Shown here: positions 1 through 6,020 of the stretch, piece after piece
Layout of the letters: every line of letters begins with the position of its first letter
How positions within the stretch are numbered: the first letter of the stretch is position 1
Assembly: GCA_003731675.1 (NCBI GenBank)
Contig: RCNQ01000187.1
Span: 1-8,679, forward strand
Length of the DNA: 8,679 nucleotides
Direction: 5' to 3'
DNA from: Bacteroidetes/Chlorobi group bacterium ChocPot_Mid
GTDB taxonomy: Bacteria > Bacteroidota > Ignavibacteria > Kapaibacteriales > UBA2268
The notes under the pieces: model-generated
What the model was told of the DNA's origin: nothing
The model's input: the letters and a program-made list of their open reading frames with translations, nothing else
Databases searched by the model: none
Program-made: the position numbers and the translations under genes

Positions 1-1
1 A

Positions 2-1054
2 CTTCATGAAAATGCACTTACTATTGATAATCTTAAAGCGGAAATAGCTGAGCTTGAATCAAAACAAAAAGATTATGATGTTCAGCTGAAAACAATGAAT
101 GATATTGAGACAGAAAATCAGAAATTGATTTTGGAGTTGGCAAATCTGAATAAGGAGGTGGAATTAAAGAGTAATGAAATATTAAAATTATCATCTGATT
201 TGAGTGATGCTGATGTTGAAATTAAAAGACTGAAAGCAGTTAAATTAAGTTACGAAGAGACGATAGCAGATATGAATAGGGAATTTTCTGAGAATGAGAA
301 GAAACTAAGGATAATTGAAGAAGAAAAAGAACTTTTAAGCAGTAAGCTAAATGATTTTGAAGGAACAAAAATACAACTTGACGAAGTTCAAAATAAATTG
401 CAGGAGAACATTGATAAAAGAAGGAATTTGGAAATACAATTTAATTATCTGAAATCAGATTATGAAGAGAAATGCAAGAGCTTTGATGAATTGACGGAGA
501 AATATAATTCAAAAGAGAAATTGATTAATGACCTGCTGGAAGAAAATGAACAAAAAGATGAACAGATAAAACTATTTAAAGAAGCTGAGAGAAAAACAAT
601 TGATTTAATTAATCAGAAAAGTGAATGGGAAAGTGAAAAAATAAAATTATTGGATACGATTAATAGTTTAAAGCAAGAAGTTAATTCAAAAGATGAATTA
701 ATTTCAAAATATGAAGAGCTTCAAGAATCATTTAATGCGTTAAATTTGTTGAAGAATGATTTAGAAATGGAATTAATGAAGAGTAATCGGAGAGTTGAGG
801 AATGTTTATTGTTCAAGAGTAAATATGAAGAGCTTAGAAAGGAATTTGAAGAAATGGAGCAAAGGAAGTATGAGGTTGAAAAAGAATTATCGGATGTGAA
901 TCATAAAATACAAGAGTCAATGATATACAAATCTAAATATGAGCAAATTGTGGAAGAAACTAAGAATATGATAAAAATAAATAATGAGGAGAAAGTTGAA
1001 CTATCGGGAATTGTTGAAAAATATATTAACAGGTTGGAGAAGATATTGGGATGA
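2..1054 (+). CDS. Long coiled-coil protein, 5'-truncated by the window edge
   Basis: The frame is open from base 2, so the ATG at 95 is an internal methionine and the true start lies upstream. About 350 residues are visible. They are almost entirely Glu/Lys/Leu/Ile/Asn with heptad-like spacing of hydrophobic residues, no proline-rich breaks, no signal peptide and no membrane segment, as expected of a continuous alpha-helical coiled coil. The last 118 codons form three tandem 38-residue units (separate entry). I do not recognise a catalytic domain or a named family. The gene lies 198 bp upstream of zapA on the same strand, so a role in division or cell organisation is possible, but that is inferred from position only. 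Low-complexity coiled coils give many spurious similarities to SMC, myosin or golgin-like proteins. It ends with TGA and no convincing terminator follows. Coding is certain; function is unknown. Confidence 0.88.
   Translation, partial: LHENALTIDNLKAEIAELESKQKDYDVQLKTMNDIETENQKLILELANLNKEVELKSNEILKLSSDLSDADVEIKRLKAVKLSYEETIADMNREFSENEKKLRIIEEEKELLSSKLNDFEGTKIQLDEVQNKLQENIDKRRNLEIQFNYLKSDYEEKCKSFDELTEKYNSKEKLINDLLEENEQKDEQIKLFKEAERKTIDLINQKSEWESEKIKLLDTINSLKQEVNSKDELISKYEELQESFNALNLLKNDLEMELMKSNRRVEECLLFKSKYEELRKEFEEMEQRKYEVEKELSDVNHKIQESMIYKSKYEQIVEETKNMIKINNEEKVELSGIVEKYINRLEKILG
704..1051 (+). repeat. Three tandem 114-bp (38-residue) repeats in the coiled-coil gene
   Basis: Units begin at 704, 818 and 932, and each opens with the residues SKYE (SKYEEL, SKYEEL, SKYEQI). 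Units 1 and 2 are both exactly 38 residues and also share Phe10, Lys17, Glu21, Glu23-Leu24 and a closing Lys. Unit 3 is the C-terminal end (40 residues to the stop) and is more diverged. At DNA level the 15-mer aaatatgaagagctt occurs at 707-721 and 821-835, exactly 114 bp apart, and aaatatgag recurs at 935, another 114 bp on. A weaker SDYEEK start lies further upstream (DNA about 454), perhaps an older copy. Thirty-eight is not a multiple of seven, so each unit shifts the heptad register by three residues. Confidence 0.8.
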
Positions 1055-1252
1055 AAGAATAAAAGTTAGTTGTAACAATCTGTAACATAATAATAAAATA
1101 ATTTTTCTTGTATAAAATAAATTAATAATGTAATTTTAAAAAAATGTTATGATGTATAAGTAAACAAATTTGTAGCAATTATTAAATAATATTAATAGTA
1201 TCAGTTACAATAATTATAAAATAAGTTAATCATATAGTTCGCAGGTTGAAAA

Positions 1253-1534
1253 ATGGCTGAGAAAATAAGGGTAAAAATTCGAGGAAAGGAATATTTGCTT
1301 AAAGGGGATGATGAGTTGACTATACAAAAAGCAGGTGATATGGTGAATTCTGAAATTGAATCTCTGGGTACTGGTTATTTGAATCAAGCTGAAGAGACTA
1401 TTGCAATTTTGGCGGCATTGAATATTGCCGAAAAAAATTTGAAATTGAGCAGAGATAAGACAAATGATGAGAATTATTTGATTACTGAGTTAGACAGAAT
1501 GGCTAAATATCTTGATGAAGCCGTTTCTAAATAA
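1253..1534 (+). CDS. zapA: Cell division protein ZapA
   Basis: ZapA is a small cytoplasmic protein that binds FtsZ and cross-links its filaments in the division ring, acting as a dimer or tetramer through a C-terminal helix. The 93-residue product has the family layout: an N-terminal beta hairpin (residues 5-20, VKIRGKEYLLKGDD), a first helix with Ala-Gly-Val-Asn positions (about 24-38), and the hallmark long helix starting IAILAALNIAEKNLKL (50-65) that runs on as a coiled coil. Length is normal for the family. The start is set by AGG at 1243-1245, seven bases before the ATG. The preceding 198 bp are very AT-rich and show no promoter I can defend. The structured RNA that follows begins about 150 bp after the stop, and rny lies beyond it, an order also seen around zapA/ssrS in other bacteria. 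Confidence 0.93.
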   Translation: MAEKIRVKIRGKEYLLKGDDELTIQKAGDMVNSEIESLGTGYLNQAEETIAILAALNIAEKNLKLSRDKTNDENYLITELDRMAKYLDEAVSK

Positions 1535-1652
1535 GTTGTTAGAGTTTTGATAGTGATTTAAAAGTTGAAAGTAACAATAGGAAATAGATTTTCTACAAGG
1601 ATTAGGTAACTCCGTTATAAATAATTTCTCTTATCAGGTCAGCTGTTGAATT

Positions 1653-1667
1653 TCAAAGGTTCTTTGA
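1653..1667 (+). promoter_or_regulatory. Short inverted repeat just upstream of the 6S-like RNA
   Basis: TCAAAG-GTT-CTTTGA is a perfect 6-bp inverted repeat with a 3-base centre, about 21 bp before the first paired base of the RNA. That is roughly where the -35 region of the RNA's own promoter would lie, so it could be an operator. It could also be a chance palindrome. I could not identify a convincing -10 box next to it. Confidence 0.25.
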
Positions 1668-1687
1668 TGAAAGGGTTTTATGAATTT

Positions 1688-1910
1688 GCTGTGACTATCG
1701 TTGTCAGTAGATAAGCGAAAGAATCTATAGTAAAATAATATGGGAGATATACTCTGTTTATAGAAAACAGGCCTAAATCATTTTGTGTTTTTCAGAATTA
1801 TGAAGAGTACAGACATAGGAAGTAAGATATGAACAGGTTGTTACCCACTGTGTCAGTTGAGGATTCTTGCCTGCTCACACAGTATTGGCAACGGTAGCTT
1901 GCAGCTTTTT
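1688..1910 (+). ncRNA. ssrS: Probable 6S RNA
   Basis: 6S RNA mimics an open promoter and sequesters the housekeeping RNA polymerase holoenzyme. The evidence is structural and positional. Bases 1688-1694 pair with 1899-1905 (7 bp), and after one bulged C (1898) bases 1695-1709 pair with 1883-1897 (15 bp, a few G-U pairs), giving a closing stem of about 22 bp. A U5 tract (1906-1910) follows at once, so the stem can also act as terminator. Inside, ACTGTGT (1847-1853) and ACACAGT (1877-1883) can form a hairpin on the 3' side of the central bubble, sharing its last base with the closing stem. TACTCT (1750-1755) pairs with AGAGTA (1804-1809) as an upper stem, continued by GAAAA (1763-1767) with TTTTC (1789-1793). 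A long closing stem, central bubble and upper stem in about 220 nt is the 6S architecture, and zapA-ssrS adjacency is known in Proteobacteria. I did not recognise primary-sequence signatures, so exact ends and identity remain inferred. The alternative is an unrelated structured RNA or a long rny leader. Confidence 0.72.
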
Positions 1911-1931
1911 ATTCATTAAATAAATAATTAA

Positions 1932-1967
1932 TTGACAAATTTTTTTGAATTATTCCCATTTGGGGAA
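1932..1967 (+). promoter_or_regulatory. Possible promoter/operator or leader hairpin before rny
   Basis: A consensus-like TTGACA lies at 1932-1937, and TTCCC-ATTTG-GGGAA forms a perfect 5-bp inverted repeat at 1953-1967. No good -10 box sits 16-18 bp after TTGACA (that position reads CCCATT), so the promoter is doubtful. The dyad is one of the few G/C-containing palindromes in an AT-rich spacer. It could be an operator, or a hairpin in the rny 5' leader about 35 bases before the start codon. RNase Y levels may be controlled here, but that is speculation. Confidence 0.3.
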
Positions 1968-2002
1968 ATGTAATAAATTAATGTATTGTATGAGGTTAAA
2001 CT

Positions 2003-3568
2003 ATGCTAAATTTATGGATTGTTGTAGGATTAAGTGTAATAGGGCTTTTTGCCGGATGGATGTTGGGTTACTTTGGTGGAAACAAAGTAGCGAACTCAAA
2101 GATTAAAGAAGCTGAATTAAGGGCAGAGAGTATAATTAAAGATGCTGAAAAAGAGGCAAATAATATTAAGAAGGAGAGATTACTTGAGGTAAAGGAAGAA
2201 TGGCACAAGAGAAAGCAAGAATTTGAGAATGAGAATCAGGGGAAAAGGGCTAAAATCCAAATTCTTGAGAAACAGATAAAAGCCCGTGAAGAAGGTATCG
2301 AGTCGAAGGTTGAGATGATAAACAAGAAGGAAAAGCAACTTCAATTTTTCGATGAGAGTCTTAAAAAGCGTGAAGAGGAGATTAAAAAGAAGAACGAGGA
2401 GATTGATAAACTAATCGAGAAGCAAATTCAACAGTTGGAAATCATCAGCGGGATGTCGCGTGAAGAGGCGAAGCAACAGTTGATTGATAATTTTGTTAAT
2501 GAAGCGAAGGAGATAGCATCTGTTAAAGCTAAGGCGATAAGAGATGAAGCGATAATGAATGCACAGAAGGATGCACAGACTGTAGTTATTCAAGCTATAC
2601 AAAGGACTGCTTCTGACCATAGTGTAGAGAGTACGGTATCGGTAGTTAATCTTGACAGCGATGAGATGAAGGGGAGGATAATAGGAAGGGAAGGGAGGAA
2701 TATCAGGGCTTTTGAATCTGCAACAGGAATTGACCTTATAATTGATGATACACCAGAAGCTGTAGTTATTTCAGGTTTTGACCCGTTCAGGAGGGAGGTT
2801 GCCAAACGTTCGCTTGAGAAACTGATGGTGGACGGGAGAATTCATCCTGCAAGAATAGAAGAAGTGGTGAATAAGACTACAAAAGAGCTTGAGACTGAAA
2901 TAGTGCGAGATGGTGAGAATATTTTGCTTGATTTGGGCATTCACAATGTGCACCCAGAGCTATCGAGACTAATAGGTAAGATGAAGTACAGGTCGAGTTA
3001 TGGACAAAATCTTTTGAATCATTCGATGGAGGTATCTTATCTATGTGGATTAATGGCGGCAGAACTGGGGTTGGATGCTACTTTGGCAAAAAGGGCAGGA
3101 ATTTTGCATGATATAGGTAAGTGCCTGGATAAAAATACTGAGGGACCACATGCTTTAATTGGTATGGAGCTTGCCAAGAAATATAAGGAAAATAAAATTG
3201 TAACAAATGCTATTGGAGCACATCATGAGGACATTGAAATGGAATCGCCGATAGCTGTTTTGGTTCAGGCGGCTGATAGTATAAGCGGAGCAAGACCTGG
3301 TGCCAGAAGAGAATCTTTGGAGAATTATGTGAAACGTTTGGAAAAGCTTGAAAATCTTGCACAGAGTTTTAAGGGGGTTGCAAAGACTTTTGCTATCCAA
3401 GCCGGAAGGGAAATCCGAGTGATTGTTGAACCTGAACATATTGATGATACTAAAGCTGATGCTATGGCACAGGATATTGCAGAGAGGATTGAACATGAGT
3501 TGGAATATCCGGGGCAGATAAAAGTGACAGTGATAAGGGAGCGACGTTCGGTTTCTCTTGCAAAGTAG
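2003..3568 (+). CDS. rny: Ribonuclease Y (membrane-anchored endoribonuclease)
   Basis: RNase Y starts mRNA decay by endonucleolytic cleavage at the inner face of the membrane and is the functional counterpart of RNase E in many bacteria. The 521 residues match the family throughout: one N-terminal membrane helix (about 4-25), a long charged coiled coil (about 28-200), a KH RNA-binding domain with GRIIGREGRNI at 224-234 followed by the TGIDLIIDDTPEAV stretch, then an HD hydrolase domain with His340, the metal-binding His369-Asp370 of HDIGK, and His407-His408. The C-terminal GQIKVTVIRERR matches the family end. Nothing is missing and length is normal. GAGG at 1992-1995, seven bases before the ATG, supports the start. 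The gene lies about 95 bp after the 6S-like RNA and ends with its own terminator. Confidence 0.98.
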   Translation: MLNLWIVVGLSVIGLFAGWMLGYFGGNKVANSKIKEAELRAESIIKDAEKEANNIKKERLLEVKEEWHKRKQEFENENQGKRAKIQILEKQIKAREEGIESKVEMINKKEKQLQFFDESLKKREEEIKKKNEEIDKLIEKQIQQLEIISGMSREEAKQQLIDNFVNEAKEIASVKAKAIRDEAIMNAQKDAQTVVIQAIQRTASDHSVESTVSVVNLDSDEMKGRIIGREGRNIRAFESATGIDLIIDDTPEAVVISGFDPFRREVAKRSLEKLMVDGRIHPARIEEVVNKTTKELETEIVRDGENILLDLGIHNVHPELSRLIGKMKYRSSYGQNLLNHSMEVSYLCGLMAAELGLDATLAKRAGILHDIGKCLDKNTEGPHALIGMELAKKYKENKIVTNAIGAHHEDIEMESPIAVLVQAADSISGARPGARRESLENYVKRLEKLENLAQSFKGVAKTFAIQAGREIRVIVEPEHIDDTKADAMAQDIAERIEHELEYPGQIKVTVIRERRSVSLAK

Positions 3569-3608
3569 TTGTCTGATAAGATTAGCATCAACATAATTTT
3601 TTAAGTTT

Positions 3609-3649
3609 GACCTGAAAATGCTTTTTGAGTTTTTTCAGGTCTTTTTTTT
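3609..3649 (+). terminator. Intrinsic terminator of rny
   Basis: GACCTGAAAA (3609-3618) and TTTTCAGGTC (3632-3641) form a perfect 10-bp stem with a 13-base loop, followed immediately by eight T (3642-3649). It lies 40 bp after the rny stop codon and is a textbook Rho-independent terminator on the + strand. Confidence 0.93.
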
Positions 3650-3655
3650 GATTCA

Positions 3656-3754
3656 AATGTCATTTTTGATGTCATTCTGTTTTTTGGGATATGACATCGT
3701 AAGTCGTTGTTTTATATGTTCTTAATTGTTAAGTGGCATGGATGTCATTGTCAT
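3656..3754. repeat. Cluster of TGTCAT boxes with one inverted copy
   Basis: TGTCAT occurs on the + strand at 3658-3663, 3670-3675, 3743-3748 and 3749-3754, and as ATGACA at 3691-3696. The copies at 3668-3675 (GATGTCAT) and 3691-3698 (ATGACATC) form a perfect 8-bp inverted repeat around a 15-base loop. The last two copies are directly abutting. Such spacing could be a set of transcription factor half-sites or, if transcribed, an RNA hairpin beyond the rny terminator. No known operator is recognised. Confidence 0.4.
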
Positions 3755-3856
3755 TTGTAATTTTTTTTCTTTAATTAGTTGTTGTTTATCTGGGAACAGT
3801 ATTTTAATCATTGATTGTATTTTTTTTTATTTTCAAAGAGCATTTTGTTCAAAATT

Positions 3857-3979
3857 ATGGATAGGGAAATGAACATCAATAAAATGATTTTTAAATGGTT
3901 TTTAATTTGTTTTTTAATTATTAGTGTTGGGTTTTTTGAGTATAAAATTTTAAGATTGGGAGTAATAAGGGTTTTTTGA
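3857..3979 (+). CDS. Possible 40-residue single-helix membrane peptide
   Basis: An ATG at 3857 opens a 40-codon frame ending in TGA at 3977-3979. The product has a short polar N-terminus (MDREMNINK), a hydrophobic stretch of about 18 residues (MIFKWFLICFLIISVGFF) and a basic tail (EYKILRLGVIRVF), so it could span the membrane once with positive charge on both sides of the helix. Against it, no good Shine-Dalgarno sequence precedes either 3857 or the internal ATG at 3869 (only AGGGAA directly abutting the latter), T-rich DNA readily yields Phe/Leu/Ile codons by chance, and I know no homologue. Listed as a candidate only. Confidence 0.2.
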   Translation: MDREMNINKMIFKWFLICFLIISVGFFEYKILRLGVIRVF

Positions 3980-3981
3980 GT
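3929..3981 (+). repeat. 13-bp direct repeat, 40 bp apart
   Basis: GGGTTTTTTGAGT occurs at 3929-3941 and 3969-3981, and each copy is followed by a TATAAA-type sequence (3941-3946 and 3985-3990). The copies fall in different reading frames of the small ORF that overlaps them, so the repeat is not a protein-level one. It may be a paired regulatory site upstream of pfkA or a small duplication in low-complexity DNA. Confidence 0.4.
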
Positions 3982-4100
3982 TAGTATAAATGGTGATTTG
4001 TGAGAAGAGTAGTGAAATAATGAAATAAATATATTTTAGTATTAATAATAATTTGCATAAATTTACAGTTTAAAATCAAAAAAAAATGTCAATATTTGCT

Positions 4101-4104
4101 GAGG
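4101..4104 (+). promoter_or_regulatory. Ribosome binding site that fixes the pfkA start
   Basis: GAGG at 4101-4104 is five bases before the ATG at 4110. The in-frame ATG at 4086 has only an A-run before it and would add eight residues (MSIFAEVI) not expected in the family, whose members start at the MKRIALFTSGGD stretch. The later start is therefore preferred. Confidence 0.85.
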
Positions 4105-4109
4105 TGATT

Positions 4110-5066
4110 ATGAAAAGAATAGCATTGTTTACAAGTGGTGGAGATGCACCGGGGATGAATGCATTAATCAGAGCGGTTACGAGGATAGGTTTGTCGAATG
4201 GATTGGAGGTAATTGGTATTTATGGTGGGTTTAGCGGAATGATTGATGGTAATTTTGTTAAATTAGGACGTAAGGAGACAGCAAATATAATATCTCTTGG
4301 GGGAACGATATTGCTTACGAGTCGTTCCAAGGAGTTTATGCATGCAGGAGGCAGAGCGGCGGCGGCAAAGAATTTGAAAGAATGGGGAATTGATGGTGTG
4401 GTGGCTTGTGGAGGAGACGGGACTTTTCACGGGTCTCATGCTTTGTGGTTGGAGCATAAGATACCGATAGTTGGTGTTCCTGGAACGATTGATAATGATT
4501 TGTATGGGACGGAGTATACAATTGGGTTTGATACAGCGATAAATACAGCGGCAGAGGCAATAGACAAGATAAGGGATACGGCATATTCACATAATAGAGT
4601 GTTTATTATTGAAGTGATGGGCAGAGATGCGGGTTTTATAGCAATGGATGTAGGGATAGCTTGTGGAGCTGAGTATATAGCAGTGCCAGAAACTGTAACG
4701 GATATTGACCAGCTTTATCAGAGAATTTTGCAACAGCAGAAGAGGCGGACTATAATTATTGTAGGTGAAGGTGATGAGTATGGTGGAGCAGTGGTATTTG
4801 CACAGACATTGAAGGATAAGTTTGAAATAGATGCTAAGGTAACGATTTTAGGTCATATACAAAGAGGAGGCAGTCCGACGGTGAGGGACAGGGTTCTTGC
4901 ATCGCATTTGGGGAAGGCGGCAGTAATGGCATTGCTGGAAGGTAAGACAGATGTGATGATAGGCAGGGTGCATCATGAGATAACTTATGTACCTTTCGAG
5001 GAAACCTGGAGTAAGAAAAAGTATTTGCAGGATTGGAGACTGGATTTAGCTGATTCTTTGGCATGA
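4110..5066 (+). CDS. pfkA: 6-phosphofructokinase, ATP-type
   Basis: PfkA phosphorylates fructose 6-phosphate to fructose 1,6-bisphosphate, the committing step of glycolysis, as a cytoplasmic tetramer. From the ATG at 4110 the protein has 318 residues, the usual bacterial length. Visible signatures are the N-terminal TSGGDAPGMNALIRAV, GGDGT at 101-105, PGTIDND at 124-130 with catalytic Asp128, EVMGR at 168-172, Glu220, and GHIQRGGSP with His249 and Arg252 for substrate binding. Gly104 after Asp103, together with Gly at the position before TIDND, is the ATP-dependent pattern; pyrophosphate-dependent enzymes carry Asp and Lys there. It heads a + strand operon with nadK 53 bp downstream and no terminator between. 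Allosteric behaviour cannot be judged from this sequence. Confidence 0.97.
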   Translation: MKRIALFTSGGDAPGMNALIRAVTRIGLSNGLEVIGIYGGFSGMIDGNFVKLGRKETANIISLGGTILLTSRSKEFMHAGGRAAAAKNLKEWGIDGVVACGGDGTFHGSHALWLEHKIPIVGVPGTIDNDLYGTEYTIGFDTAINTAAEAIDKIRDTAYSHNRVFIIEVMGRDAGFIAMDVGIACGAEYIAVPETVTDIDQLYQRILQQQKRRTIIIVGEGDEYGGAVVFAQTLKDKFEIDAKVTILGHIQRGGSPTVRDRVLASHLGKAAVMALLEGKTDVMIGRVHHEITYVPFEETWSKKKYLQDWRLDLADSLA

Positions 5067-5119
5067 TTTGTATTAGTGTGTAATGATATTTTTTAATGTT
5101 AAATATTGGGGAAGCATAG

Positions 5120-6016
5120 ATGAAGAATGTTGCACTTTTTGAGAGTACGGGAAAGCAGGAAGCGATAGCATGTGCTGAGATAACGACTAAGAAACTGATG
5201 GAGTCGGGGATAAATTGTTGTGCGACAGAATCGATGGTTGATTCTATGCAAGATGAGAAAGTTAAGGGATATATAAAGAGATTGCCATATAGTGAGTTTG
5301 AGAAATTTGCAGATGTGTTGATATCTTTTGGTGGAGATGGGACTATGTTGTCAGCGGCGAGGTTAATGATAAAGACAGATTTGCCAATAATGGGGATAAA
5401 TGTGGGTAAGCTTGGTTTTTTGGCAGAGTATTCAGTGAATGATTTGGATGTGACAATTGAGAAGTTGGTGAAGGGGGATTACAGAATAATTGACAGGGCT
5501 GTGTTGCAGACTGAGTTGGACGGTGAAGTAATTTATGCATTGAATGATTTTGTGATTGAGAAGAAGGATTCTTCAAGGATGATAACGATTGAGGCATTTA
5601 CTAATAAGCATTTGTTGGGTTCAATAAGGGCTGATGGGTTGATAATAACAACACCGACAGGTTCAACGGCTTATTCATTGTCTTGTGGGGGACCGATATT
5701 GACACCATCTGCAGAGGTAATATGTATAACACCGATTTCACCGCATTCTCTGACATTGCGACCATTGGTATTGCCTGATACGAATAATGTTGAGTTAAGG
5801 GTTTTTTCACCGACAGGTGAGTCAATGCTTGTTGCAGATGGTCAGGTGAAGAAGGTGTTGAATAATTCGGATATAGTGATGATTAATAAATCTGAAGAGT
5901 ATATAAAGTTGATAAAGCCGACGGACAGTTCTTATTATGATTTGTTGCGGACAAAGTTGCTTTGGGCGGCGAATTACGGGGATATGAATTTTAAGAATAA
6001 TAAAGCAGAGGAATAG
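5120..6016 (+). CDS. nadK: NAD kinase
   Basis: NadK phosphorylates NAD to NADP in the cytoplasm and sets the size of the NADP(H) pool. The 298 residues show GGDGT at 71-75 (the catalytic Asp is the third residue), GINVGKLGFL at 92-101, a nucleotide-binding ALND at 140-143, DGLIITTPTGSTAYSLS at 172-188 followed by CGGPI, the SLTLRPLVLPD segment (210-220) and ADGQ at 239-242. Many homologues, for example in E. coli, have Asn-Glu in the ALND position; Asn-Asp is a conservative change that I recall from Bacteroidota enzymes. A purine-rich TTGGGGAAG precedes the ATG. The gene follows pfkA by 53 bp and its stop lies four bases before lgt, so the three are probably co-transcribed. PfkA and NadK share the same fold superfamily around the GGDGT motif. 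Confidence 0.97.
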   Translation: MKNVALFESTGKQEAIACAEITTKKLMESGINCCATESMVDSMQDEKVKGYIKRLPYSEFEKFADVLISFGGDGTMLSAARLMIKTDLPIMGINVGKLGFLAEYSVNDLDVTIEKLVKGDYRIIDRAVLQTELDGEVIYALNDFVIEKKDSSRMITIEAFTNKHLLGSIRADGLIITTPTGSTAYSLSCGGPILTPSAEVICITPISPHSLTLRPLVLPDTNNVELRVFSPTGESMLVADGQVKKVLNNSDIVMINKSEEYIKLIKPTDSSYYDLLRTKLLWAANYGDMNFKNNKAEE

Positions 6017-6020
6017 GGAA

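Larger units (their letters stand above)
3650..4109. other. Long T-rich spacer between rny and pfkA
   Basis: This 460-bp stretch lies between the rny terminator and the pfkA start. The + strand is strongly T-rich with many T runs, and I see no conserved gene in either direction. It contains the TGTCAT box cluster (3658-3754), a weak 40-codon ORF (3857-3979) and a 13-bp direct repeat (3929-3941, 3969-3981), all listed separately. The pfkA promoter must lie here or the operon must be transcribed from further upstream. TATAAA-like boxes at 3941-3946 and 3985-3990 lack a partner -35 element at proper spacing, so I do not assign a promoter. Confidence 0.6.

Noticed and set aside
95..97. ATG at 95 as start of the coiled-coil gene
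   Set aside because: The same frame is open back to base 2 with identical coiled-coil composition, so the gene is cut by the window edge.
2411..3594. Several - strand open frames inside rny
   Set aside because: They are antisense shadows of a complete, highly conserved RNase Y gene and have no recognisable domains.
4086..4109. Earlier ATG for pfkA
   Set aside because: It adds eight residues outside the family N-terminus and lacks a ribosome binding site, while GAGG sits properly before the ATG at 4110.
4263..5825. - strand open frames inside pfkA and nadK
   Set aside because: They are antisense to intact enzymes and their Ser/Pro/Leu-rich composition is that of non-coding frames.
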